From: Anthocerotibacter panamensis C109
GTDB lineage: Bacteria; Cyanobacteriota; Cyanobacteriia; Gloeobacterales; Anthocerotibacteraceae
Direction of reading: 5' to 3'
Assembly: GCF_018389385.1 (NCBI RefSeq)
Contig: NZ_CP062698.1
Location: 3,876,667-3,940,666, forward strand
Length of the DNA: 64,000 nucleotides
Shown here piece after piece: positions 42,064 through 50,907 of this stretch (position 1 is the stretch's first letter; each line of letters begins with the position of its first letter). Both the position numbers and the translations under genes were made by a program. Under the pieces are notes generated by a model. It had not been told where the DNA came from. It did no database searches and worked only from the letters and a program-made list of their open reading frames with translations.

Positions 42064-42106
42064 AGTGAACCTCCTAACTGGTCCCAATCAAAGGCGCAAA
42101 AACACC

Positions 42107-42140
42107 TGAAGGGGGGCAGGCCCTCCTGCCCCCCCTTCAT
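42107..42140 (-). terminator. GC-rich hairpin between apcB and the small core linkers (attenuator-like)
   Basis: The minus strand folds GAAGGGGGGGCAGG with CCTGCCCCCCTTC (13 bp with one bulged base, 4-nt loop), followed within 13 bases by TTTTT. It lies between apcB and the apcC paralogue, so some transcripts should end here and a fraction read through. That would explain more apcA/apcB than linker mRNA. Confidence 0.75.
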
Positions 42141-42143
42141 TTT

Positions 42144-42632
42144 TTAGCTCAAGCCAGAGGAGAGGTAGTCAAAGTAGACGCCCATTTCCTTAGCAGCGCC
42201 AGAACCCACCAGGGAACCGGTCACTTCTTTCATCGCCTGGATGCCCTGCACCGTGGAAGAGATGGGCACGCCCAGAGAATTGTAGGTTTCTTTGAGGCCA
42301 TTGAGTACGCGCTCGTCCAGGATCGAAGTGTCACCCGCCAGCATGGCGTAGGTGGCATAGCGCAGGAAATAGTCCATGTCACGCACGCACGCAGCGTAGC
42401 GACGGGTAGTGTAGGCGTTTCCACCAGGACGGACCAGATCGGGCTGGTTCGAGAACAGTTTGGCAGACGCTTCCTTGATAATCGTAGCAGCGTTGGCCGA
42501 GATCGTACCGGCGGCGCGGACGCGCAGTTCACCGGTCGCATAGTAGGCTTTGAGCTTGTCGAAGGCAGAAGTGTCGAAATACTTGCCCTGGACGTCGTAG
42601 GTATTGATGACAGAAGTAATCGCGTCTTGCAT
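42144..42632 (-). CDS. apcB: Allophycocyanin beta subunit
   Basis: 162 residues. Pairs with ApcA in core trimers that receive energy from rods. The chromophore Cys is in [25 protein letters not shown]; the conserved methylated Asn lies in [11 protein letters not shown]-terminus [31 protein letters not shown] is typical for ApcB. A GGGAG-type site is not obvious; the frame is fully conserved. Confidence 0.98.
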   Translation of the reverse strand: MQDAITSVINTYDVQGKYFDTSAFDKLKAYYATGELRVRAAGTISANAATIIKEASAKLFSNQPDLVRPGGNAYTTRRYAACVRDMDYFLRYATYAMLAGDTSILDERVLNGLKETYNSLGVPISSTVQGIQAMKEVTGSLVGSGAAKEMGVYFDYLSSGLS

Positions 42633-42703
42633 GGTGACAGACTCTCACAAAGTAGGTTTACAAGGGCTTGACTAGCCGGACGGACAGGATGGAATCCTCA
42701 CGC

Positions 42704-43189
42704 TTAGGCGAGGGCACCAGCCAAATAGTCGAAGTAGTAGCCGACTTCGGCAGAATCATCCCCAGAGAGCAAGCCAGTGGCGACGCTCTTCATGGCTTTG
42801 ACGGCTTCGACCATTCCGGGCAAAGGAACTTCCAGGTTGCGGTACATTTCCTTGACGCCGATGACGCCGATTTCTTCAATCGGAGTCACATCCCCGGCGA
42901 CGATGCCGAAAGTCACCAAGCGCAGGTAGTAGTCAAGGTCGCGCAGGCAGCTAGCAGTGCGCTCGGCACCATAGGCATTACCACCAGGAGAAACCAAGTC
43001 AGGGCGCTTCTGGAACAGTTGGTCGCCCGCTTGCTTGATGATTCGCTCACGGCTCTCGGTCAAGGTCTGAGCAACGCGCAGACGGCGCTCGCCACTGCTC
43101 ACAAATCCACGGATCCGGTCGAGTTCGCCGGGGCTGAGGTAACGAGCTTCAGCATCCGCGCTAACAATCGCTTTGGTAACAACACTCAT
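42704..43189 (-). CDS. apcA: Allophycocyanin alpha subunit
   Basis: 161 residues beginning [30 protein letters not shown]. Chromophore Cys in [25 protein letters not shown] with the [10 protein letters not shown] segment; C-terminus [15 protein letters not shown]. Forms alpha-beta monomers with ApcB and carries one phycocyanobilin. The upstream 169-bp gap contains a hairpin (43280-43306) that may separate its mRNA from the linker gene. Confidence 0.98.
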   Translation of the reverse strand: MSVVTKAIVSADAEARYLSPGELDRIRGFVSSGERRLRVAQTLTESRERIIKQAGDQLFQKRPDLVSPGGNAYGAERTASCLRDLDYYLRLVTFGIVAGDVTPIEEIGVIGVKEMYRNLEVPLPGMVEAVKAMKSVATGLLSGDDSAEVGYYFDYLAGALA

Positions 43190-43279
43190 CGAACAATCCT
43201 CCCAAGTTGTAGCAAGAACAAGAACAGATCCCTGGGTTTGGGTATGAGTCTGAACAGATTATCAACCCCCAGGAGTTGA

Positions 43280-43306
43280 CTGGTGGACATCGCTCTAGTC
43301 CATCAG
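43280..43306 (-). promoter_or_regulatory. Stem-loop upstream of apcA
   Basis: Minus strand: CTGATGGAC and GTCCACCAG pair over a 9-nt loop (nine positions, one mismatch). It lies between the two-domain linker gene and apcA with no T tract after it; more consistent with mRNA processing or stabilisation than termination. A separate apcA promoter is possible but not seen clearly. Confidence 0.4.
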
Positions 43307-43358
43307 ACTCACCCCCTTACCCTTATACCCAACGTTGTTCAAAATGGATCTCCTGGAT

Positions 43359-44657
43359 TTAAACAAGGCTGTAACTAGGAACTGTAGGCTTATTTAGAGC
43401 CGTCTGAACGCGAGAGCGAGCAAGGACATAGGCACGACTTGGAGCATCGGTTGTACCTACGTAGCGCTCAGCCTGGAGGCGATAGTAAGGAACGGTATCA
43501 TCGCCAAAATTGTCCTGGTATTCCTGGCTGGCTAATAGCGTGTCAATAGCCACTTTGAGGCCCTTGGTTCCAATCAGCGTAATGTGGCTCCCCAATTCAG
43601 TAGCAGAAGCCGGTTGGCGACCCAGAAAGTGCTTGAAGTTGAATTCTGCTACCTTGCCGTTATACCAACGAGCCAGGAAAAACTTAGCGTAGATCTCGGA
43701 GTAACCCAACGCCCGAATAAACTCTTTAACCGAAATCTCCCCGTTACGTAACTGGGACTCGGCAACGCTGAGTCGTTGGAGTTCCTGGGGCTCTTTCTCC
43801 AGGATCTGGCGATAACTGGCGCGCAGGATCTGGTCAACACTCGCTCCGTCCCCTAGGCTAAAGACCCGCTCGGGCACCAGAGGGAGTGAACGTTGCTCTC
43901 CACCGGTCTGGGAACCTGGCCCATAGCTGGGAAAGTTGAGCGTACGGTTCTGATAGGTATGCTTGGCATTGACCAAGACTCCACCGAGATACGCCTGCGT
44001 AACCAGACCGTGAGCCGGGTCGGTTGTGTAGCGAGCGAAGGGCACAGTGTCATCCCCAAAAATCTCGGTATACTCTTCAGTCGTGACCATCGCATCTACA
44101 GCAGCCTTGAGCCCCTTACGGGCGAGCAAGTCGTGGTACTTGATGATCTCTTTCTGATTGCTCGGAGCACGGCCCAATAGGTGCTTGTACAGCTTCTCTA
44201 CCAACTTGGTGTTGGGATAGCGGACCAAAAACGATTGTACGTAGAGGTCTGAACTGGCAAGCCTACGGACAAATTCGCGGACTGTGATATCGCCGTTATT
44301 GAGGCGGGATTCTTCTTCGTTCAGCCGCGACCCCTCGGGCAAAACCCGCTCCAGCACTTGGCGGTAGATAGCCTCCAAGAGCGCTTCTTTCTCGGCTTTG
44401 GATTGCTTGAGCGTCCAGCGGTAGCGTTGCTTGGGCGGGGACTGAAATCCGGGACGGACGCCCCACAAACCACCGGGGAGGTCCCCCACACTAGTCCGCA
44501 AAGCAGGACGGGACATCTCCTTGGCAAGCTCTAGAGCATACTGGGTCTGGGCAATAGCCTTCCAGCGCTCTACTTCGCTGGTGTAGGTTTCGAGGTTGGG
44601 CCGACCTTGGACGGGCCGCCGTGCACTGAGGGTTCTGAGAATGATGGGTTGCATCAT
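43359..44657 (-). CDS. Phycobilisome linker with two linker-polypeptide repeat domains
   Basis: 432 residues. Two REP linker domains (Pfam PBS_linker_poly type): first about 85-215 (AIYRQVLERVLPEGSRLNEEESRLNNGDITVREFVRRLASSDLYVQSF... LVEKLYKHLLGRAPS), second about 280-410 (ILRASYRQILEKEPQELQRLSVAESQLRNGEISVKEFIRALGYSEIYAKFF... FNFKHFLGRQPAS). The N-terminus (QPIILRTLSARRPVQGRPNLETY) and the C-terminus are low-complexity. A strong GGAGGAG site precedes ATGATG. It lies six bases after apcE and before apcA, an unusual position. Multi-domain linkers of this kind are known from Gloeobacter; this one may bind core to rod or rod to rod. Function inferred. Confidence 0.88.
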   Translation of the reverse strand: MMQPIILRTLSARRPVQGRPNLETYTSEVERWKAIAQTQYALELAKEMSRPALRTSVGDLPGGLWGVRPGFQSPPKQRYRWTLKQSKAEKEALLEAIYRQVLERVLPEGSRLNEEESRLNNGDITVREFVRRLASSDLYVQSFLVRYPNTKLVEKLYKHLLGRAPSNQKEIIKYHDLLARKGLKAAVDAMVTTEEYTEIFGDDTVPFARYTTDPAHGLVTQAYLGGVLVNAKHTYQNRTLNFPSYGPGSQTGGEQRSLPLVPERVFSLGDGASVDQILRASYRQILEKEPQELQRLSVAESQLRNGEISVKEFIRALGYSEIYAKFFLARWYNGKVAEFNFKHFLGRQPASATELGSHITLIGTKGLKVAIDTLLASQEYQDNFGDDTVPYYRLQAERYVGTTDAPSRAYVLARSRVQTALNKPTVPSYSLV

Positions 44658-44663
44658 CTCCTC

Positions 44664-47600
44664 CTAACTAAAGGGGTAGCTGTAACCAGCGTAGGAAGGG
44701 GAGTAGCTCGATCCAGACTGCTGGATCATCTCGTCGTTGGTGGCGACACTGGCGAGGTAGGTACCGGTGGGAAGCGTTGGATAGCGCTTGAAGGGCACCA
44801 CATCTTCGCCAAAGAGTTGGGTATATTCGTCGGAGTTGAGGACTTCCTCAATCGCCACCTTGAGGCCCTTCCCAGCCAAAATCCGGTTATAGCGCTGGAT
44901 CTCAGCTTGATCTTGAGGGGCACGGCCCAGGAAGTGTTTGGTCAACAGTTCGATAACCTTGGTGTTGGGGTAGGGTTCATAGAACTGTTTACGGTAGAGG
45001 TCGGACTCAGCCAACTGGCGAATAAATTCGCGCATGGAGATCTCACCGTTTTTGAGGCGCGACTCAGGGTAGGAGAGACGCTGATAATCAGGCACGTCGC
45101 GTTCGAAGACCTGTCGGTAGGCTGCCCGGATTACATTCTGGAACTCTGTTGGGTTGGTGCCACCTTGAGGTACCCAGAAAATTGGTTTGGGGCTGCGCCG
45201 CGTCCCGATCGTGTAGGGATCCCCCTCAGCTCCGCGTAGGGCTTTGCCCTTTTGGATAAAGAGCGGCTTCTGCAACGCGACTTCCTGCTCTGCTTCGGCG
45301 ATGTCTCCCATCGCTTGGAGCATCAGCGGGGTCTGGCTCATGTCCATGCCCCGAGGCGAAGTCACCGGTTTGAAAGAGGGAACGACGACTTCAGCAGATT
45401 GCTTGGTGAGCTGGTTGTAGAGGATCTCAGTATTGGGGAAGTTGGCGGCGGGTAGCGTCGGGTAGCGGTTGTAAGGTACGGTTCCATCCCCAAAAACTTC
45501 GCCGTATTCTTTAGAATCAAGAATCGCGTTGATGAAGGGCTTGAAGCCTTGGGTGGCGATGATCTGGTTGTACTTGCGCAGTTCGGCTTGGTCTTTGGTC
45601 GCCCGCCCCAACAGGTGCTTGAGGCTCAACTCGACGTTCTTAGTAGGTGGGTAGGGCTCAAAAAACTGCTTGCGGTAGAGATCAGAGCTAGCCAGAGCCT
45701 GGATGAACTCCTTAGTCGTGATCTCCCGGTTGCGCAGTTTGGTCTCTAGCACCGAGAAGACTTCGGTGATCCGGTAGCTGTCCATATCCCGCTCAAAGAC
45801 TTGGCGGTAGGCAGCGCGGATCAGCGCATCAAATTCGGTCCGAGAGGCCAAGGAAGTCTGGATGCCAACAGTGGAGAAGATCTTACGCTGGTCACGCTTC
45901 TTCGAGACGCCCTGATTAATAGCCGAGCGGATCTGAGGTAGCGCCCGGTCAGGGGCTGTTCCCTTCTCGATGAATTTCGGAGTCTCCTCAAAGCTGGGCA
46001 GGGTGGGTACAGTCCCAGCGCGGAGCTTACGCAGGTTGAGGCCCGCAGGTGTGACATAGCGCTCGTAAGGGACTACGTCATCTCCGAAGACTTCGGCATA
46101 TTCCATCGTGTCCAAGATGGCGTTGACCACCCCTGCAAAGCCTTTTTTGAAGGCTAGATCGTAGTAGCGATTGGTCTCGTCGCGCCCATAGGTGGGACGG
46201 CCTAACAAGCGACGATGAATGTACTCAATCGATTTGCAGACGTAGAAATTCTGCCAGTAGAGCTTGCGGAAGATTTCAGAGGTAGCTAAGTCACGGACGA
46301 ATTCCTTGACCGAGATTTCACCATTCTCTAGCTTGATTTCCGAGACGCTGAGATGCTGACCTTCGTACAACTGCCGTCCAAATACCTGCTGGTACGCAGC
46401 TCGGATCACAGCTTGTACGTTTACCTCAACACTACCCGCGCCTGCATTGGTGATCAGGCTACCCTTGCCGCTCTTACCCCGGATCCGGCGGTTGTCCTGC
46501 GTGAGCTTGAAGATCTGCGGCGAGAGCGAGGTTTTATCGGAAATTCCCCCAGCGGGGTTGCCGCGCTCGTTGGTAATCGGGTTGCCGCTACGGATGAGGA
46601 TGCGCTGTACATCTTTGCCGATGGGTGCCGGACGAGCAGATGGAGCTTTCGTCTCAGATTTGAAGATCGCTCCAAATTGAATTTCGAGCGGATCATTGCC
46701 TGAGCCATAGGGATGCTGGTTGGGTAGAGGCTTGACGTAGTCCGCGTAGAGTGTGATAAATTGCGGGACTTTGCGGCGCGGTGCAGCATAGTTGTAGAGG
46801 CTGTAGGCTGCGCCCCAGTTCCAGGAGGGTTGGGCTTCTTGGCCCAAGTCACGGATAAAAGGGACTGTGTCTTCGCCAAAAATACGTCCGTACTCCTCCC
46901 CATCCACCAAGGCGTCCACCAGACCCCCTAGGCCCTGGGCAGCGACAATGGAATAGTAGTTCTGGACTTCAGTGCGCGATTCAGGAGCCCGACCCAAGAA
47001 GTGTTTGAAGGCTAGCTCCAAGACACGAGAGTTGATGAAAGGCTCAAAGAACTGCTTGCGATAGAGTTCGGACTTGCCCAGCAGTCGGATAAATTCTTTG
47101 ACCGAGATCTCACCGTTCTTGACTTTGGAATCCAGGTAGGAAATGCTCTGTCCGTAAGCGAGGATATCCCGTTCAAAAACCTGACGGTAGGCAGCGCGAA
47201 CCACCCGCTCTTTCTCGGCGCTCGTCAGCGTCCTCGACATCTTAAACGCCGGACGGGACTGACCGGCTAAGGCATAGATAGCAGGCAGGACCAAGCCTGC
47301 TCGGTCGGGGCTACTCGGACGAACGACATCCGCCGGGGTGTCAGACTTATCCGCGTTTAGGGAGCGAATGATGACATCAAAATAGGAACCAACTAATTCT
47401 TTGTCATCGTTGCTCTTGAGGTAGCCAGTAGCAGCACGACGCATTTCTTGGACAGCGACAATGGTCGCATCAATGGAGCAGGCTTTCTCCAGGATCTCCC
47501 GCAGCCCCAGGCAGTTGAGCAGGATCATGTTACTGTCGCCTGCCACCAGGGAGTAATTTACATAGCGTAGGAACCAGTCTAGATCCCGCAGGGACTTCTG

Positions 47601-48074
47601 CATCCGCTCGGGTCCATAGACCGCGATGGGGATGGGCCGGAAGCCCGGAGTCTCCACTTCGGCTCCGCCATAGCTAAAGAAAGACTTCAAACGCTCTAAG
47701 AAACCGCCCTTATCCTCAATGACAACCTCGTTACCGATGGGCTGTTCACTTTCGGCTTGGACGACGCGGGCTGATACCCGCTCCTTCTCAGCATCCTTCT
47801 GTCGGTTGGCCTGCTGCACTGAGAAAGCCATCGGCGAGCCGCCCGTAAAAATGCGCCCCGCCGCCCGAGAGACTATTGCCTCAGCGTTGGTCGTCAGGAT
47901 CTGCACAATCGCCAGACGACGCTGGGCATCATTAAAAAAACCGGCCATTGAACTGAGTTCGCCGGGATTGAAGTAGCGCTCCTCAGCGTTGGCCCCCTCG
48001 ATGGTCTCGACCATCACGGTATTGTAGAAACGGGGGCGCGCGATGTTGCTGCCGCTGGTTCCTTTGATTGGCAT
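44664..48074 (-). CDS. apcE: Phycobilisome core-membrane linker (terminal emitter) ApcE
   Basis: 1136 residues from the ATG at 48074; an additional upstream frame to 48191 has no support. N-terminal phycobilin domain with an arm insertion (about 80-150) and TPGFRPIPIAVYGPERMQKSLRDLDWFLRYVNYSLVAGD; Cys in LEKACSIDATIVAVQ is in place for terminal-emitter phycocyanobilin. Then four linker repeats marked by IRAAYRQVFERD, at about 290, 540, 740 and 970, each with NGEIS-KEFIR and LGRAP motifs. Four repeats fit a core of the tricylindrical class. It serves to assemble the core, anchor it to the membrane and pass energy to chlorophyll. First gene of the operon. Confidence 0.97.
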   Translation of the reverse strand: MPIKGTSGSNIARPRFYNTVMVETIEGANAEERYFNPGELSSMAGFFNDAQRRLAIVQILTTNAEAIVSRAAGRIFTGGSPMAFSVQQANRQKDAEKERVSARVVQAESEQPIGNEVVIEDKGGFLERLKSFFSYGGAEVETPGFRPIPIAVYGPERMQKSLRDLDWFLRYVNYSLVAGDSNMILLNCLGLREILEKACSIDATIVAVQEMRRAATGYLKSNDDKELVGSYFDVIIRSLNADKSDTPADVVRPSSPDRAGLVLPAIYALAGQSRPAFKMSRTLTSAEKERVVRAAYRQVFERDILAYGQSISYLDSKVKNGEISVKEFIRLLGKSELYRKQFFEPFINSRVLELAFKHFLGRAPESRTEVQNYYSIVAAQGLGGLVDALVDGEEYGRIFGEDTVPFIRDLGQEAQPSWNWGAAYSLYNYAAPRRKVPQFITLYADYVKPLPNQHPYGSGNDPLEIQFGAIFKSETKAPSARPAPIGKDVQRILIRSGNPITNERGNPAGGISDKTSLSPQIFKLTQDNRRIRGKSGKGSLITNAGAGSVEVNVQAVIRAAYQQVFGRQLYEGQHLSVSEIKLENGEISVKEFVRDLATSEIFRKLYWQNFYVCKSIEYIHRRLLGRPTYGRDETNRYYDLAFKKGFAGVVNAILDTMEYAEVFGDDVVPYERYVTPAGLNLRKLRAGTVPTLPSFEETPKFIEKGTAPDRALPQIRSAINQGVSKKRDQRKIFSTVGIQTSLASRTEFDALIRAAYRQVFERDMDSYRITEVFSVLETKLRNREITTKEFIQALASSDLYRKQFFEPYPPTKNVELSLKHLLGRATKDQAELRKYNQIIATQGFKPFINAILDSKEYGEVFGDGTVPYNRYPTLPAANFPNTEILYNQLTKQSAEVVVPSFKPVTSPRGMDMSQTPLMLQAMGDIAEAEQEVALQKPLFIQKGKALRGAEGDPYTIGTRRSPKPIFWVPQGGTNPTEFQNVIRAAYRQVFERDVPDYQRLSYPESRLKNGEISMREFIRQLAESDLYRKQFYEPYPNTKVIELLTKHFLGRAPQDQAEIQRYNRILAGKGLKVAIEEVLNSDEYTQLFGEDVVPFKRYPTLPTGTYLASVATNDEMIQQSGSSYSPSYAGYSYPFS

Positions 48075-48252
48075 CCCAATGCTCCTAACCTGCGCGTGAA
48101 CCGAATAAACATATGGATAAAAAACGACCCTTTGCATGAAAGCGTCGAGTCTACCCGTATCCAACAAACCATAGGGTTTAGTCAAGATCAACTAAGCTCA
48201 AAGATAAGTTTTGTATACTTTTGCATCTGCTTCCAGGGTAAGCCTGTAGTGT

Positions 48253-48281
48253 TGTCAGTGCCCTGTCAGACTGACGCAGGG
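48253..48281. promoter_or_regulatory. Repeat-rich operator-like region between the HTH gene and apcE
   Basis: Two copies of TGTCAG 11 bases apart (48253-48258 and 48264-48269), the second followed by CTGAC to form GTCAG-A-CTGAC, nested in a larger dyad CCCTG...CAGGG (48261-48281). A third TGTCAG is at 48330-48335 within the first codons of the HTH gene. The 11-bp spacing puts sites on one face of the helix. Candidate binding region for the adjacent HTH protein. Confidence 0.5.
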
Positions 48282-48310
48282 AGCATGTAGGCCAGTTAAG
48301 GAGATATTCC

Positions 48311-48727
48311 GTGAAGTCCGGCTTGACATTGTCAGAGGTATCGCGAATTACAGGACGCAGTGTACGCACCGTGCGACGCTGGATTGCAGAGGGTCGGCTG
48401 AAAACCCGCATCCGTGAAAGCCACGAACCTGCCAATACCCCGACGCGGGTTGACGAAAAAGAACTAGAGCGCTTCTTGGCAGCTACCCACCGCATGGTTC
48501 GCACTGGGGAATCTGGCCCGGAAAGTTATGACAGTGACGTAGTAGCCGAGCAAGTTTACCAGCAGTTGCGCACGGAAATGATGCCTTTGGTCGAGGATTT
48601 GCGTACAACGTTAAGTCGCATGCAAGCGCAAATCGAGGTCCTCCATCGAGAGCATGAAGCCCTGCGTGAGCGGGTTCCCAACAATAAGCCGGTTTCTCCT
48701 TGGCGCAAACTATTGGGAGTGGACTAG
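48311..48727 (+). CDS. Helix-turn-helix DNA-binding protein (MerR/excisionase-like) with coiled-coil tail
   Basis: 138 residues from the GTG at 48311 (AGGAG eight bases upstream). The N-terminal MerR-type helix-turn-helix is LTLSEVSRITGRSVRTVRRWIAEGRLKTRI (about residues 5-35), followed by the wing EPANTPTRVDEKELERFL. The C-terminal half is a coiled coil (LRTEMMPLVEDLRTTLSRMQAQIEVLHREHEALRERV). No effector domain. Divergent from apcE with repeats in the spacer; it may regulate the phycobilisome core operon or itself. Target not demonstrated. Confidence 0.82.
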   Translation: MKSGLTLSEVSRITGRSVRTVRRWIAEGRLKTRIRESHEPANTPTRVDEKELERFLAATHRMVRTGESGPESYDSDVVAEQVYQQLRTEMMPLVEDLRTTLSRMQAQIEVLHREHEALRERVPNNKPVSPWRKLLGVD

Positions 48728-48744
48728 CCGCTACATTAGGAGTT

Positions 48745-49926
48745 ATGGATATCACGGTTGTCGGTGGCGGTTACGCAGGTCTCAGAGCAGTTCAACAACT
48801 CATACGCGAAGGATTCCAAGTCACGCTCATCGAGCCTAGAACGGAACATGTGCTCCGTCCTCGGTTAGTGACTGTGGCGACCCTCCGTCGCGCTCCTAAA
48901 GAAGCCGTGCTCAAGTATACAAATCTGCTCCCTCCCCAAGTGCGTTGGGTCCGGGAGCCTGTGGTGGGTTTCGACCCGGAACTTTGCCAAGTAGACACGG
49001 ACCGGAACTCGATCCAGTCGGACCGGGTGATCCTCGCAATGGGTTCCACTACGGCCCACCGGGTGCCTGGGAGTGACCGTATAGGCTTCAGTCCTTATTC
49101 TTTAGAGGAAGCTCAGGTTATCCTTGGGCATTGGTCTCAGGTGCAGAAAGAATTAGACGCACAAAAATGTGACCCGTCGCTCTTACGCTGGGTGGTGGTG
49201 GGCGGGGGTATGGCGGGGGTGGAACTCGCCGCCGAACTAGTCCACCTCGCGCGCCGCTGGCGTAATCGTTATCAAGGACAGGCAGGGGTCATCCAAATCC
49301 ATCTGATTCACCAGGGAACGCACCTCCTGTCGGGCTGGCGTCCGCAGATTGTCGAATGGGTAACCCGTTGGCTGATCCGCAATCGGGTGTTTGTCCAAAC
49401 TGGGACCCGAGCTAGACGGGCACGGGCAGGCTATTTGGTTCTAGAGAAGGGGGGGGGGACGGAGGAATTACCTACCCGATCAATTTTTTGGACCACAGGC
49501 GTCACGCCAACCCGCCTAGAGGAAGAGCCTGCGGAGCTGCGGGATGCACAGGGCTACTTCCGGGTCAATTCCTTCTGTCAGTTGTTGGATTACCCCCGAG
49601 TCATGGCTGTTGGAGGCCAAATCTTACCGGTCAACCCTCAAAGTGGTTTGGTTGTTGCGCCATCTCCACAACTTTCGGTTCAGTCGGCAGAAGCGGTAGC
49701 CCGAAATCTGCGTCTGGAGCGAGACCATCTGCCCTTATCGCCTTTTGTGCCTTTATTGGACCGACGGGCCTTATCTATGGGAGCTTTTGACGGGGCTGCG
49801 ATGCTCCAGGATCAAGATTTGACCGGGACTCCCGGCTGGACAATCTCCCAAGCCGCTGATACCCTTTACTTCAACACCGTCCAGAACTGGAATCTGCCCC
49901 AACTCAACCTCGAAATTCGCCCCTGA
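48745..49926 (+). CDS. Type 2 NADH dehydrogenase-like FAD-dependent oxidoreductase
   Basis: 393 residues from the ATG at 48745 (AGGAG just upstream). Two Rossmann nucleotide-binding motifs: FAD site DITVVGGGYAGLRAVQQL at the N-terminus and NAD(P)H site RWVVVGGGMAGVELAAEL (about 150-170). The second FAD motif is MAVGGQ (VMAVGG-like). Monotopic NDH-2 enzymes oxidise NADH and reduce quinone without proton pumping; close relatives also reduce other acceptors. The segment QSAEAVARNLRLERDHLPLSPF fits NDH-2/sulfide-quinone-reductase type proteins. No C-terminal membrane helix is obvious. Physiological acceptor unknown. Confidence 0.85.
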   Translation: MDITVVGGGYAGLRAVQQLIREGFQVTLIEPRTEHVLRPRLVTVATLRRAPKEAVLKYTNLLPPQVRWVREPVVGFDPELCQVDTDRNSIQSDRVILAMGSTTAHRVPGSDRIGFSPYSLEEAQVILGHWSQVQKELDAQKCDPSLLRWVVVGGGMAGVELAAELVHLARRWRNRYQGQAGVIQIHLIHQGTHLLSGWRPQIVEWVTRWLIRNRVFVQTGTRARRARAGYLVLEKGGGTEELPTRSIFWTTGVTPTRLEEEPAELRDAQGYFRVNSFCQLLDYPRVMAVGGQILPVNPQSGLVVAPSPQLSVQSAEAVARNLRLERDHLPLSPFVPLLDRRALSMGAFDGAAMLQDQDLTGTPGWTISQAADTLYFNTVQNWNLPQLNLEIRP

Positions 49927-50029
49927 ATTTTGAGGAGTACGGGTCACAGTTCTATTAGAAAAGAATATTGGGCCGGTCACGAGCAACATGAGCCTACAAG
50001 CGATCTTTTGGATAAAAACGCGCCTGAAG

Positions 50030-50566
50030 CTAACTGACGCCCAGTTCCCGCAATGGAACATCCTGGGCGTTGAGAAACTCTGTATTGACGCCAGATTCGC
50101 GGACCAAGGCGAGTTTACCGGTGCGGGCCATCTCGCGGACACCAAACTTACTCAGATTCTGGAGGATGGCGACGAGTTTGCCGGGGTCGCCCACGACCTG
50201 GAGCGTCAACGAATCCTCGGACATGTCCACGATTGACGAGCGAAAAATGGTAGCAATCTCAATGACCTCTCCCCGCGTAGCCGGAGTTGCATTCACTTTG
50301 ACCAGCATCAGTTCGCGCTGGACACAGGGGACCTCGGTAAGATCCTGGACCTTCAGGACATTGATGAGCTTGTAGAGCTGTTTGGTCATTTGTTCTACGG
50401 CATGGTCATCCCCTGCGACCACCATCGTGATGCGCGAGACCCCACGGGTCGAGGTAGGGCCGACCACCAAGCTCTCAATGTTAAACCCCCGTCGGGCAAA
50501 CATGCCTGCGATGCGGGACAAAACTCCGCTTTCATCCTCGACCAGGACAGCAAGTGTATGTTTCAT
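50030..50566 (-). CDS. ilvN: Acetolactate synthase small (regulatory) subunit
   Basis: 178 residues. N-terminal ACT domain [38 protein letters not shown], typical of IlvN/IlvH, with the C-terminal AHAS-small domain [58 protein letters not shown]. Binds valine (feedback) and activates the catalytic subunit in branched-chain amino acid biosynthesis. The start overlaps the stop of a small upstream frame (TAATG), so translation may be coupled to it. Confidence 0.96.
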   Translation of the reverse strand: MKHTLAVLVEDESGVLSRIAGMFARRGFNIESLVVGPTSTRGVSRITMVVAGDDHAVEQMTKQLYKLINVLKVQDLTEVPCVQRELMLVKVNATPATRGEVIEIATIFRSSIVDMSEDSLTLQVVGDPGKLVAILQNLSKFGVREMARTGKLALVRESGVNTEFLNAQDVPLRELGVS

Positions 50567-50769
50567 TACTTTTTTTCAGCGTGTACGTCATCATAGCAAA
50601 ACCTCTTCCCTTGCGGTATCAACTCTGAAAAACCTTCTTGCCGGAGTTTTTCTACCAGGGCTAGTATCAGGGCGTAGCTATCAGGTATTCCTCTGATACC
50701 GATCCCTGACGAACGGTAAATAGAATAGCGGTAATCATGCTGCAATTGATTTTTGGAAAGCCCACTCAT
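50566..50769 (-). CDS. Small hypothetical ORF coupled to ilvN
   Basis: 67 residues: [72 protein letters not shown] lies right before the ATG, too close to be ideal. Its stop and the ilvN ATG share a base (TAATG). The middle ([17 protein letters not shown]) is helical. It could be a real small gene or an upstream ORF controlling ilvN translation. No family recognised. Confidence 0.4.
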   Translation of the reverse strand: MSGLSKNQLQHDYRYSIYRSSGIGIRGIPDSYALILALVEKLRQEGFSELIPQGKRFCYDDVHAEKK

Positions 50770-50907
50770 TCCTTGAATCTATGAGCTTTTCTTATCAATC
50801 CAATCAGTAAATATTTATATGGAGGCCGGGTTCTTTAGAGTTACTAAAGGACCATGGGACACCCCAAGGGGAAATGATATTCTTGATACATTCTTTGGGG
50901 TCACGCC

